From NCBI RefSeq assembly GCF_003173575.1, contig NZ_QGNY01000001.1:496001-560000 (forward strand): a DNA stretch of 64,000 nt, written 5' to 3'. Positions within the stretch are counted from its first letter, which is position 1. Each line of letters opens with the position of its first letter. This DNA comes from Pedobacter paludis (GTDB lineage Bacteria > Bacteroidota > Bacteroidia > Sphingobacteriales > Sphingobacteriaceae). The notes beneath the pieces are model-generated. The model had not been told where the DNA came from and did not search any database. It worked only from the letters and a program-made list of their open reading frames with translations. Positions 8,284 through 16,495 of this stretch are shown one piece after another. The position numbers and the translations under genes were made by a program.

Positions 8284-10473
8284 ATGGACGTGAAAAAGTC
8301 GTTATTTGATAACCTACAAAATTTCTTTGGGTTTGATAATTTCAAAGGTGATCAGGAGTCGATCATAACAAATATTTTAGAAGGCAACAATACTTTTGTT
8401 ATAATGCCAACGGGCGGAGGGAAGTCTATATGCTATCAATTGCCTGCTTTAATAAGCGAAGGAACTGCAATAGTAATTTCGCCCTTAATTGCTTTAATGA
8501 AAAACCAGGTAGACCAGTTGCGGGCTTTTGGTGGAAATGATAGTATTGCTCATTTTCTTAATTCATCTTTAAACAAATCCGAAATTACCCAAGTTAAGTC
8601 TGATCTGTTAAGTGGTCAAACTAAGTTATTATATGTTGCGCCAGAATCTTTGGCCAAACAAGAAAACATAGAGTTTTTAAACCTCATTAAAATTTCTTTC
8701 GTCGCCGTTGATGAAGCACACTGTATCTCAGAATGGGGACATGATTTTAGGCCAGAATACAGGAAGATAAGGCAGGTTATTAGTGGCTTGGGCGATAATA
8801 TTCCAATTATTGCCCTAACGGCTACAGCAACGCCAAAAGTTCAGCAGGATATTGTTAAAAATCTTGGAATGACAGAGGCAACTTTGTTTAAATCATCTTT
8901 TAACAGGCCAAACTTATTTTATGAAATCCGTCCGAAAAGAGACATTACAAAAGAAATTATCAAGTACATTAAATCCAATCCTGGTAAATCTGGAATCATC
9001 TACTGCTTAAGTCGTAAAAAGGTAGAAGAAGTTGCTGAAGCCTTAAATTTAAATGGAATTAGTGCTTTGCCGTACCACGCAGGATTAGATCCAAAAGTTA
9101 GAGCAGATACTCAAGATCGGTTTTTAATGGAAGATGCCGAAGTAATTGTTGCTACAATTGCTTTCGGAATGGGAATTGATAAACCCGATGTTCGTTTTGT
9201 AATCCACCATGATGTGCCTAAAAGCATGGAAGGTTACTATCAGGAAACGGGTAGAGCAGGTCGTGATGGTGGTGAAGGTGTTTGCATTGCTTTCTACGCA
9301 CAAAAAGATGTAGATAAGCTGGCTAAATTTATGAAAGACAAACCGGTTTCCGAACGTGAGATTGGTACTCAGATATTAAAGGAGGTTATTGATTATGCAG
9401 AATCTGGCGTTTGTCGCCGGAAGCAAATTCTACACTATTTCGGCGAAAACTTTAACGAAACAGGTTGTAATTGCATGTGCGATAATTGCAAAAAACCTAA
9501 AAAACAGTTTGATGCCGAACAGCATTTATCAACTTTGTTAAAGTTTATCGAAACTTCGGGCGAAAAGTTTGATGACGTTCATTTATTAAATGTTTTCCTT
9601 GGATTAGAAACTGCACAAACCATTGCCTACGAACACAGCAAAGTACCCGAATTTGGTATTGGAAAAGAAGATGGGGAATTGATGTGGAAATCGATTGTTC
9701 GTCAGGCTGTATTAAATAATTATCTATATAAGGATATTGATAATTATGGTTTGCTAAAATTAACCAAACAGGGAAAAGATTTCATCATTAATCCTTACAG
9801 CCTTAAATTTTTGTTGAATGAACCCATTGAAAGCGGTGCAGATGATGATGAAGATGAGGTTAAACATGGCTCTGGTACACTAGATAATCAACTATTGCTG
9901 TTGCTTAAAGATCTTCGCAAGAAAATTGCTAAGCAAAAGAATGTTCCACCGTTTGTTGTTTTCCAAGATCCATCTTTAGAGGAAATGTGTACGCACTATC
10001 CAATTACAATGGAAGAGCTTCGTCAGATTTCTGGCGTTGGATCTGGAAAGGCAATGAAGTTCGGAACTCCGTTTATTGAGCTGATTAAAAAATATGTGGA
10101 TGATAACGATATTGAGCGACCAATTGATTTGATTATAAAAACTCAAGCCAATAAATCGCAAATGAAAGTTTCGATCATCCAAAATATAGATAGACAAATA
10201 GGACTTGAAGATATTGCTGATTCGAAAGGAATTACTTATGAGGAAATTTTGAAAGAAGTAGAATCGATAGTAAATTCTGGTACGAAGCTTAATCTAAATT
10301 ATTTTATTGATGAGGTTATTGATGATGATAGGCAGGATGAGGTGTTTGATTACTTTAGAGCCGCCGATAGTGATTCGATTGACGAAGCTTTAAATGAATT
10401 GGGTGAAACGGATTACACCCGTGAAGAAATTCAATTAATGAGAATCAAATTCATGTCAGAACTAGGAAACTAG
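8284..10473 (+). CDS. recQ: ATP-dependent DNA helicase RecQ
   Basis: A 729-residue superfamily 2 helicase. The open frame extends back to a TTG at 8245, but the ATG at 8284 (MDVKKSLFDN) fits family N-termini better. Walker A is MPTGGGKS (about 41-48) and the DEAH box sits in AVDEAHCISEWGHD (about 141-154). A helicase C domain with YYQETGRAGRDG follows, then a cysteine-rich zinc-binding RQC region (GCNCMCDNC), and an HRDC domain around 540-610 (MEELRQISGVGSGKAMKFG). A C-terminal acidic helical extension of about 110 residues follows, as in the long RecQ1 type of Bacteroidota. It unwinds forks and recombination intermediates. Confidence 0.95.
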   Translation: MDVKKSLFDNLQNFFGFDNFKGDQESIITNILEGNNTFVIMPTGGGKSICYQLPALISEGTAIVISPLIALMKNQVDQLRAFGGNDSIAHFLNSSLNKSEITQVKSDLLSGQTKLLYVAPESLAKQENIEFLNLIKISFVAVDEAHCISEWGHDFRPEYRKIRQVISGLGDNIPIIALTATATPKVQQDIVKNLGMTEATLFKSSFNRPNLFYEIRPKRDITKEIIKYIKSNPGKSGIIYCLSRKKVEEVAEALNLNGISALPYHAGLDPKVRADTQDRFLMEDAEVIVATIAFGMGIDKPDVRFVIHHDVPKSMEGYYQETGRAGRDGGEGVCIAFYAQKDVDKLAKFMKDKPVSEREIGTQILKEVIDYAESGVCRRKQILHYFGENFNETGCNCMCDNCKKPKKQFDAEQHLSTLLKFIETSGEKFDDVHLLNVFLGLETAQTIAYEHSKVPEFGIGKEDGELMWKSIVRQAVLNNYLYKDIDNYGLLKLTKQGKDFIINPYSLKFLLNEPIESGADDDEDEVKHGSGTLDNQLLLLLKDLRKKIAKQKNVPPFVVFQDPSLEEMCTHYPITMEELRQISGVGSGKAMKFGTPFIELIKKYVDDNDIERPIDLIIKTQANKSQMKVSIIQNIDRQIGLEDIADSKGITYEEILKEVESIVNSGTKLNLNYFIDEVIDDDRQDEVFDYFRAADSDSIDEALNELGETDYTREEIQLMRIKFMSELGN

Positions 10474-10494
10474 CGTTGATGTGAGATGGTAAAT

Positions 10495-10559
10495 GTAAAA
10501 TGGATAATGGAGTTTCAAAACTTAAATTATTCTTTATCATTTGCCATCATCTATTTTAC
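10495..10559. repeat. Imperfect inverted repeat between recQ and kdsA
   Basis: GTAAAATGGATAATGG (10495-10510) and CCATCATCTATTTTAC (10544-10559) are inverted copies matching at 14 of 16 positions, separated by 33 AT-rich bases. It resembles the other long intergenic inverted repeats of this window. It could fold in the recQ 3' end and limit read-through. Confidence 0.6.
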
Positions 10560-10573
10560 ATAATACATTTTAC

Positions 10574-11386
10574 ATGCTTAATTATTTAGATAAAATAAAA
10601 AATACGGAATCGGGTAATTTCTTTCTAATGGCTGGGCCATGTGCAATTGAAGGCGAAGATATCGCCATGCGAATTGCAGAAAAAATTATTTCTATCACCG
10701 ACAAACTCCAAATTCCATACATCTTTAAAGGCTCTTATCGCAAAGCAAATAGAAGTAAAGGAAGTTCTTTTACAGGAATTGGTGACGAAAAGGCCCTTAG
10801 GATTTTAGAAAGAATTGGTCGCGAGTTTAATGTGCCAACTGTGACAGATATTCACGAAAGTGGCGAAGCTGCTATGGCCGCTGCCTATGTGGATGTGTTG
10901 CAAATCCCAGCTTTCCTTTGTCGCCAAACAGATTTATTAATTGCCGCGGCAGAAACGGGAAAAGTTGTTAATGTGAAAAAGGGTCAGTTTCTTTCTGCAG
11001 GTTCAATGAAATTTGTTGTTGAAAAAGTTAAAGAAGCAGGAAATAACAAAGTAATTTTAACAGATAGAGGTAATACATTTGGCTATCAGGATTTGATTGT
11101 TGATTACAGAGGCTTACCTGAAATGCAGAGTTTTGGTGTACCTGTAGTAATGGATTGTACGCATTCTTTGCAACAACCCAATCAAGCCAGTGGTGTAACG
11201 GGCGGTAAACCCGAATTAATTTTAACCATTGCCAAAGCGGCGATTGCGGTAGGTGCTGATGGCTTGTTTATTGAAACACATCCAGATCCTGCAAATGCAA
11301 AATCTGACGGTGCAAATATGTTGCATTTGGATTTACTGGAAGAAACTTTGACAAAGTTAATACGCATCAGACAAGCAATTTTATAA
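10574..11386 (+). CDS. kdsA: 3-deoxy-8-phosphooctulonate synthase (Kdo-8-phosphate synthase)
   Basis: A 270-residue TIM-barrel enzyme that condenses phosphoenolpyruvate with arabinose 5-phosphate. Signatures include FLMAGPCAIEGED (about 17-29), FKGSYRKANRS (about 48-58), the LQIPAFLCRQTDLL stretch and LTDRGNTFGYQDLIVD. The frame runs back to a TTG at 10541, but the ATG at 10574 (MLNYLDKIKN) gives the usual length. No obvious metal-binding cysteine like that of metal-dependent KdsA was checked in alignment. It follows recQ on the same strand and supplies Kdo for lipopolysaccharide, the step after the kdsD product. Confidence 0.93.
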   Translation: MLNYLDKIKNTESGNFFLMAGPCAIEGEDIAMRIAEKIISITDKLQIPYIFKGSYRKANRSKGSSFTGIGDEKALRILERIGREFNVPTVTDIHESGEAAMAAAYVDVLQIPAFLCRQTDLLIAAAETGKVVNVKKGQFLSAGSMKFVVEKVKEAGNNKVILTDRGNTFGYQDLIVDYRGLPEMQSFGVPVVMDCTHSLQQPNQASGVTGGKPELILTIAKAAIAVGADGLFIETHPDPANAKSDGANMLHLDLLEETLTKLIRIRQAIL

Positions 11387-11388
11387 TC

Positions 11389-12105
11389 TTGGCAACTCCA
11401 AAAGTATTTCTCACTGCCGAATGGCGAAAACTTGCTCTGGCCCAATATCAAGTTGATGCAGAAATACTTTTGAAATATTTGCCACCCCACACCGAGCTCG
11501 ACGACTGGAAGGGAAAGTACTATGTAAGTTTGGTAGGTTTTATGTTTATCGATGTAAAGCTTCGCGGATTAAACATACCATATCATACCACCTTTGAAGA
11601 AGTAAATCTTCGTTTTTATGTTAAATATAAAGATGGTGAAGAATGGAAACGCGGCGTTGTTTTTGTAAAGGAAATTGTACCATTGCCAGCCATAACCTTT
11701 GTAGCAAATACAATTTACAAAGAAAACTATCAAACTCTGCCAATGAAGCATATTTGGATAGAGCAAGAACATCAGATTGAAGTAAACTATCTTTGGAAAA
11801 ATAAAACCTGGAATAAATTTTCTATTAAGGCTGATTCAAAAAGCAATAAAATTGAAATCGGGAGTGAAGAAGAATTTATTACCGAGCATTATTGGGGTTA
11901 CACAAAAATTGGCAACAATAAAACTTCAGAATATGGAGTTGAACATCCAAGATGGGAAGTATATCCTGTCAGTGATTATGCTATTGAGGTTGATTTTGGC
12001 ACAAACTATGGAAGCGATTTTTCTTTTTTAAATAACGCTCATCCAGATTCAGTAATGCTGGCTGAAGGATCAGAAATAAGCGTTATGAAAGGTAAGAAGT
12101 TTTAA
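11389..12105 (+). CDS. DUF2071 / YqjF-like protein
   Basis: A 238-residue soluble protein matching the YqjF/DUF2071 family (EWRKLALAQYQVDAEILLKYLPP, then YVSLVGFMFIDVKLRG, and FEEVNLRFYV). The family adopts an acetoacetate-decarboxylase-like fold but its reaction is unknown. Translation most likely starts at the TTG at 11389, two bases after the kdsA stop, because conserved sequence begins almost at once and no ATG precedes it. It is probably translationally coupled to kdsA; whether this reflects shared function is unclear. Confidence 0.8.
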   Translation: MATPKVFLTAEWRKLALAQYQVDAEILLKYLPPHTELDDWKGKYYVSLVGFMFIDVKLRGLNIPYHTTFEEVNLRFYVKYKDGEEWKRGVVFVKEIVPLPAITFVANTIYKENYQTLPMKHIWIEQEHQIEVNYLWKNKTWNKFSIKADSKSNKIEIGSEEEFITEHYWGYTKIGNNKTSEYGVEHPRWEVYPVSDYAIEVDFGTNYGSDFSFLNNAHPDSVMLAEGSEISVMKGKKF

Positions 12106-12119
12106 ATATCTCTTAGTAG

Positions 12120-12180
12120 AGAACTGTCAGCCTGAGTTTATCGAAGGCCTTTAAAGAAAGTGCTTCGACCGGCTTCCTGC
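12120..12180. repeat. Degenerate palindromic repeat (CAGCCTGAG...TCGAAGG type)
   Basis: CTGTCAGCCTGAGTTTATCG (from 12124) with a later GCTTCGACCGGCTTCCTGCT forms a worn inverted repeat between the convergent DUF2071 and DUF6526 genes. From memory this resembles a common dispersed intergenic palindrome of Pedobacter relatives; only one copy is in this window. Confidence 0.45.
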
Positions 12181-12191
12181 TAATATAATGA

Positions 12192-12608
12192 CTATATTTT
12201 ATGATAATCTCCACGCCAGTTTTTAATCTCCTTTTTAATTTCATCTGGAGATAAATTATTTGAGACTGCTTTATCAACCAAACTGACAAACTCATCATCG
12301 CTGGCAAACCTAAGTGCAATAACCTGTCCCATTCTTAATTCGGTTGGCAATGCTTTATTCGTTAAAATGAAATAACGAAGTTTTTCTTCCGCTCTTACAG
12401 CTCTATCTTGAGCCTTAAGCGCAAACATTCTTGCCATCAATGCAACAAGCAAAATCAAAATAAATGCAAGTGCAATTAAGCCTGTAACAATATTTGGAAT
12501 TGATATAACGGTATAAACGGCCAATCCTAAACCAATTACGGTTAATGGAATAGTGGTAAAATGAAATAATGGATAAAATCTTTTATGGTTACTATAATTT
12601 TGGGACAT
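12192..12608 (-). CDS. DUF6526 family membrane protein
   Basis: A 138-residue protein from the ATG at 12608 (MSQNYSNHKRFYPLFHF); a longer open frame exists but would run into the upstream OmpA-family gene. Two membrane helices are visible at about 19-42 and 44-66, and the C-terminal half is soluble and charged. The MSQNY.NH.RF.P.FHF opening is the mark of DUF6526, a family of unknown role in Bacteroidota. One base separates its ATG from the stop of the OmpA-family gene, so translation is probably coupled. Confidence 0.8.
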   Translation of the reverse strand: MSQNYSNHKRFYPLFHFTTIPLTVIGLGLAVYTVISIPNIVTGLIALAFILILLVALMARMFALKAQDRAVRAEEKLRYFILTNKALPTELRMGQVIALRFASDDEFVSLVDKAVSNNLSPDEIKKEIKNWRGDYHKI

Positions 12609-12609
12609 G

Positions 12610-14496
12610 CTAAATTTTCGTGATAATGAATGATGTTCTTCGGTTATTTTTTCTACCAAGTTCTGTTTTGTTATCTGCAATGGGCTTTGTTTCTCCGAAG
12701 CCTTTAAAAGTAAGTCTTTTTGAATCTATATTATTTTTGATTAAATACTCGTAAACCGCACTTGCTCTATTTAATGATAACTTTTCATTCAATTTATCAT
12801 CACCTACATTATCCGTATGCCCTTGAATTTCGATATTTACCTTCTCATTTTCGTTTAAGAAATTGATTAAAATTTCCAGTTCTTTTATTGAGGCTGGCAA
12901 GAGATTGTATTTGTTGGTATCGAAAAAGATGTTTCTTAAAGTTACATTCGCACCAGCCTTTATTCTCTCAATACTTACCTCAATTTGATAAGGTTTATTT
13001 ATATCGCCACTCTTCAGTTCAAAATTTTCGGAATAAAACATATAACCTTCAGCACTTACATTAAACATGTAATTGCTGCCCACAGGCATAACAGCTAAAA
13101 ACTGACCGGTTTCTGCATCTGTATAATCATCAAAAACGGTTTTATTGGTTTTTAAATCCACCACCTGAACATTGCTTTCTATCGTTTTTTGACTATCCTT
13201 ATCTTTAACGATTCCCTTAACGTAAGTGATTTTTAAAGGTTTAGCCTGCTCTGGGATGCCAAAACTATAAATATCCTGTCCACCAAATCCATCTTTTAAA
13301 TTAGAAGAGAATAACCCCAAATTTCCATCTGCACTTACAACCAAACCACTTTCATCTTCAAATGAATTAATTGGATAACCAATATTTATAGGCTTTTGCC
13401 ATTTGCCCTCATCAGTCATTCTACTATAATAAATGTCTTTATTTCCGAAACCTGGCCAACCATCCGACGAAAAGTAAAGTGTTTTACCATCTGCATGCAA
13501 GAATGGAGTATTTTCATCATACGCTGTATTTATTTCGGGCCCAAGATTTATTGCTGGTCCCCACTTTGCGTCATCGGTAATGGTACTTTTCCAAATATCG
13601 TAACCTCCAGAACCGCCAGGCCGATTGCTTATAAAATAGAGTGTTCTTCCATCAGGACTTATTGCCGGCTGCGATTCCCAGTATTCTGAATTTACTGGTG
13701 TACCAACATTATAAGGTTCCCCCCAATCCTTACCTTCGCGGTGTGAAACATAAATATCGCATCTTCCTAAACCATCAGGGCGATTGCATCCTGTAAAAAA
13801 GAGGTATTTTCCATCTGGTGAAATCGTTTGGGCACCTTCATTATATTTGGCTGTATTGATTTTACTTGAAAGTGGTTTAGCCAAATTCCATGAGTTATTT
13901 TTTAATTGAGATGTCCAAAAATCTTCGTTACCATTAATCTGCCGAGTAAAAATCAGCGTTTCACCATCTGCGGTTAATGCGGGAAAATATTCGGCATCAG
14001 TCGTATTTACATTTTGGCCTAAATTGTTTGGTGCGTATTTTACTGGTTTTTTTATGGCCTCAGAAGCAAAATCGCAGTCTAAGAGATATTTTCTTGCCTT
14101 TCTATTTTTATCGGAAGATTTGTCGACTGCTAAAAACTCCAAGAAATGCTGCTTGGCTTTAGTGTAATCTGCCGTGGCAAATTCAGATTCTGCTAATCCA
14201 AAAATAACTTCGGGCTTAACGTTTTTATTAATGGCAATTGCCTTTTGATAAGAGGATTTTGATTCAGCATATTTCTTTTGAATTCTATATACATCACCTA
14301 AAACCAAAAATGCAGTTTGAAACTGAGGATCTGCCTGGACTGCACTTTCTAAAAATTGAATGGCTTCTGTATAATTTTGCTTTTGTAGAGCGGGATTGGC
14401 TTTCTCGAAAAAGTTTTGCGCTTTTTTGTTTGGAGAATTTTGACCAAAGCAATAAATGCTTAGTACGCTAAAAAAAAGAAATAAGCGAAGTTTCAT
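12610..14496 (-). CDS. PorE-like outer-membrane-associated protein: TPR, WD40-type propeller, CRD-like and OmpA domains
   Basis: A 628-residue exported protein with an N-terminal signal (MKLRLFLFFSVLSIYCFGQ). Domains in order: TPR repeats about 25-150, a PD40-type beta-propeller about 165-420 with repeated SPDG and D.Y.S blades, a carboxypeptidase-regulatory-like sandwich about 425-510, and a C-terminal OmpA peptidoglycan-binding domain (IEIQGHTDNVGDDKLNEKLS, then R..VFKGFGE-like end) about 525-628. This is the architecture of PorE, which anchors the type IX secretion apparatus to peptidoglycan, though the broader family is widely paralogous. The signal lacks a good lipobox. No por or gld genes are nearby, so the link to secretion is inference. 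Confidence 0.85.
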   Translation of the reverse strand: MKLRLFLFFSVLSIYCFGQNSPNKKAQNFFEKANPALQKQNYTEAIQFLESAVQADPQFQTAFLVLGDVYRIQKKYAESKSSYQKAIAINKNVKPEVIFGLAESEFATADYTKAKQHFLEFLAVDKSSDKNRKARKYLLDCDFASEAIKKPVKYAPNNLGQNVNTTDAEYFPALTADGETLIFTRQINGNEDFWTSQLKNNSWNLAKPLSSKINTAKYNEGAQTISPDGKYLFFTGCNRPDGLGRCDIYVSHREGKDWGEPYNVGTPVNSEYWESQPAISPDGRTLYFISNRPGGSGGYDIWKSTITDDAKWGPAINLGPEINTAYDENTPFLHADGKTLYFSSDGWPGFGNKDIYYSRMTDEGKWQKPINIGYPINSFEDESGLVVSADGNLGLFSSNLKDGFGGQDIYSFGIPEQAKPLKITYVKGIVKDKDSQKTIESNVQVVDLKTNKTVFDDYTDAETGQFLAVMPVGSNYMFNVSAEGYMFYSENFELKSGDINKPYQIEVSIERIKAGANVTLRNIFFDTNKYNLLPASIKELEILINFLNENEKVNIEIQGHTDNVGDDKLNEKLSLNRASAVYEYLIKNNIDSKRLTFKGFGETKPIADNKTELGRKNNRRTSFIITKI

Positions 14497-14531
14497 TACA
14501 TTAACATTTGGTTAAAGCTAATGTAAACTAT

Positions 14532-15155
14532 TTATGGAATATTTAAAAATTTGTGTGTTTGTAAAGAAATCTCCCATTTTGGGTTGGCCATTACATACTC
14601 AATAATTAAAGGTGTAATTGCTTTCGATTTTGACCATTCAGGCTGTAAATATAACTTGCAGGTGGGAGATACCATTGCCGCATATTCTTCGGCCCATTTG
14701 AAATCGCTTTTATTAAAAACAATCACTTTTAGCTCATGCGCAAAGGGCGTAATATCTGGTCGCGGTGCCTTAAATTTCTTCGGAGATAAACAAATCCAAT
14801 CCCAATTTCCCGATAATGGGTAAGCCCCAGATGTTTCGATGAAAGTTAAAATTCCTTTATCTTTTAATTTATTGGTTAGATAATCGAGATTGTAAATTAA
14901 TGGTTCTCCACCAGTTATAACTACAGCTTTGCCAGGAAATTTATCAGCATTTTCTACAATTACATCGGCAGGTGTGAGCGGGTGCATTTCTGCATCCCAG
15001 CTTTCTTTAACATCGCACCAATGGCAACCCACATCGCAACCACCTAAACGGATGAAATAAGCCGCTTTGCCAGTATTAAATCCCTCGCCTTGTATTGTAT
15101 AGAACTCTTCCATTAAAGGAAGTAATGTGCCGTCTTCTGGTATGTCTTGTTTCAT
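14532..15155 (-). CDS. queE: 7-carboxy-7-deazaguanine synthase QueE
   Basis: A 207-residue radical SAM enzyme. The iron-sulfur cluster motif C-x3-C-x2-C is at Cys40, Cys44 and Cys47 (LGGCDVGCHWCD), the spacing of many QueE proteins. The N-terminal EEFYTIQGEG and the VVITGGEPL stretch (about 87-95) are family marks. It converts 6-carboxytetrahydropterin to 7-carboxy-7-deazaguanine on the way to queuosine in tRNA. No queC, queD or queF lies in the window. It stands 35 bases upstream of the OmpA-family gene on the same strand. Confidence 0.93.
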   Translation of the reverse strand: MKQDIPEDGTLLPLMEEFYTIQGEGFNTGKAAYFIRLGGCDVGCHWCDVKESWDAEMHPLTPADVIVENADKFPGKAVVITGGEPLIYNLDYLTNKLKDKGILTFIETSGAYPLSGNWDWICLSPKKFKAPRPDITPFAHELKVIVFNKSDFKWAEEYAAMVSPTCKLYLQPEWSKSKAITPLIIEYVMANPKWEISLQTHKFLNIP

Positions 15156-15261
15156 TTTTGAGGATGCAAATATCCTAAAAAAATATGGTCCAGTGGTTCC
15201 ACTTTCAAAAATTAATGTAAAGATGAAATAACACTGATATTTAAATGCTTATTTTAGCTTA

Positions 15262-15597
15262 ATGAAGTGGTTTAAGGCGCTTAATAAAATTCAAATCCCT
15301 AATTCTGATTCAATTAAAACGGTTGAAGTGAATGGGAAACAACTTTGTATCATCAATAATGATAATAAAATTACAGCCACTCAATCTTATTGTCCGCATG
15401 CAGGAGGGCATTTCAGTGGGGGATGGTGCAAAAATGGCAATCTGATTTGTCCGATTCATCGTTGGGAATATAGTTTAACTACCGGTAGAGGAGCAGAGGG
15501 GCAGGGAGATTACATTAATATTTACCCGACTGAATTACGTGAAGATGGATTATATGTTGGCTTTGAGGAAAGCTGGTGGAACAAGCTTTGGAGCTGA
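15262..15597 (+). CDS. Single-domain Rieske [2Fe-2S] protein
   Basis: A 111-residue protein that is almost entirely one Rieske domain. The cluster ligands are Cys44/His46 (YCPHAGG) and Cys63/His66 (ICPIHRW), and the linking segment carries the usual glycines. No signal peptide is visible, so it is probably a cytoplasmic electron carrier, like the small ferredoxin components of oxygenases. No oxygenase gene is adjacent and the partner is unknown. Confidence 0.85.
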   Translation: MKWFKALNKIQIPNSDSIKTVEVNGKQLCIINNDNKITATQSYCPHAGGHFSGGWCKNGNLICPIHRWEYSLTTGRGAEGQGDYINIYPTELREDGLYVGFEESWWNKLWS

Positions 15598-15607
15598 AAA
15601 AAGGAGC

Positions 15608-15679
15608 AACGAACAAGGATAAAAGATCTAAGATTTGGCCACTATATCTTTATTCTTTGTTCCTTTATTCTTGTTCGTT
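15608..15679. repeat. Intergenic inverted repeat between Rieske gene and PIN toxin gene
   Basis: AACGAACAAG (15608-15617) is exactly inverted at 15670-15679 (CTTGTTCGTT), with further imperfect pairing inside (GATAAAAGAT against ATCTTTATTC). It lies between convergent genes, overlaps the end of the PIN gene by two bases, and may act as a two-way stop. Confidence 0.55.
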
Positions 15680-16097
15680 AACGCAAGTACTGTTTAAAAA
15701 ACTCCTGACAGTTTAAAACTTCGATATTCGAGAAATAAAAATCTTCAATATCTTCGGTAATTATGCATTTGCAATCTTTTTGGTAAGCAGCATAATATTC
15801 TAGGCCATCTTCAAAATCATGAATTTTCTTATTCGATAATGTATCTGAAACGCCCTTAGAAGAATTCTCAGCAATCTTTATATGTTGGCAAAGCAAATCC
15901 ATCTTTTGTTTTGCAAGTACAGAACCGTGCTTCTTTTCCGCAAAGTAAAATGCAATGGCCAAACAAAGTGGCGAGGTATAAACTTCAAAATTTGGATGTG
16001 ATGCCAAACTCAAAATCCTCGAAGAATAGGTGAAAAGGGGATACTCTTTATTCAGAACGGAAACCAGCACATTGGCATCTAAAAATATGCGCAACAT
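15678..16097 (-). CDS. PIN-domain toxin, VapC-like
   Basis: A 139-residue PIN-fold RNase. The first catalytic aspartate is Asp7 in FLDANVLVSVL, and a late acidic cluster is present at IITEDIEDFYFS (about 114-125). VapC-type toxins cleave tRNA or rRNA with metal held by these acids. The gene begins three bases after the stop of the DUF6364 antitoxin gene on the same strand, a classic antitoxin-first order, and both probably share the promoter at 16386-16379. The RNA target cannot be told from sequence. Confidence 0.85.
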   Translation of the reverse strand: MLRIFLDANVLVSVLNKEYPLFTYSSRILSLASHPNFEVYTSPLCLAIAFYFAEKKHGSVLAKQKMDLLCQHIKIAENSSKGVSDTLSNKKIHDFEDGLEYYAAYQKDCKCIITEDIEDFYFSNIEVLNCQEFFKQYLR

Positions 16098-16100
16098 GGA

Positions 16101-16361
16101 TTACTTTTTAGAATTAAAAAACTCATCCTTAGAAGATTTACGAGTTTGTTTTGATGTTTTTTTGTATTCTACTTCACCTTCTGCAACCATACTTACCCAA
16201 TCACTGATGGGGTAATCCTCTAGCGATTTATAATTGCTAGCAGTGACCTGGATTAACAAATGCTCAATTAAACGAGATAAGCTAATGTTATTATCAGCAG
16301 CGTATTTTTTTGCTTTTGTAACCACATCTTGGTTAAAGCTTAGCGTAAGTTTCGAATCCAT
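16101..16361 (-). CDS. DUF6364 family antitoxin
   Basis: An 86-residue protein with a ribbon-helix-helix-like N-terminus (KLTLSFNQDVVTKAKKYAADNN then ISLSRLIEHLLIQ, about 4-38), expected to dimerise and bind DNA, and a basic, flexible C-terminus that would wrap the PIN toxin. DUF6364 proteins regularly precede PIN toxins in Bacteroidota. The perfect 18-base palindrome at 16388-16405, 27 bases upstream, is a ready operator for autoregulation. Confidence 0.83.
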   Translation of the reverse strand: MDSKLTLSFNQDVVTKAKKYAADNNISLSRLIEHLLIQVTASNYKSLEDYPISDWVSMVAEGEVEYKKTSKQTRKSSKDEFFNSKK

Positions 16362-16378
16362 AACATTGTATTTACGAA

Positions 16379-16405
16379 CAAATATAATTATTATACGTAT
16401 AATAA
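16379..16405 (-). promoter_or_regulatory. Promoter and palindromic operator of the PIN/DUF6364 module
   Basis: The reverse strand has the -7 box TATATTTG at 16386-16379, 17 bases before the antitoxin ATG. Directly upstream is TTATTATACGTATAATAA (16388-16405), a perfect 18-base palindrome that fills the space between the -33 and -7 elements. A ribbon-helix-helix dimer bound there would block RNA polymerase, which fits antitoxin autorepression. Confidence 0.65.
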
Positions 16406-16425
16406 AAAATATCTACACGTAAAAA

Positions 16426-16455
16426 AAAAGCAACTCAAACATTCGAGTTGCTTTT
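16426..16455 (-). terminator. Intrinsic terminator of folD
   Basis: AAAAGCAACTC (16426-16436) pairs with GAGTTGCTTTT (16445-16455), an 11-base perfect stem with an 8-base loop. Read on the minus strand it is followed by a long T run, so it ends the folD transcript before the toxin-antitoxin promoter. Confidence 0.85.
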
Positions 16456-16495
16456 GAATATTTTATAGACTAAGTTCTTGCTTTAGGCTTTGAGC

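Noticed and set aside
12113-12319. 68-codon reverse-strand open frame
   Set aside because: It overlaps the DUF6526 gene in another frame and its C-terminal part is the worn intergenic palindrome; no family match.
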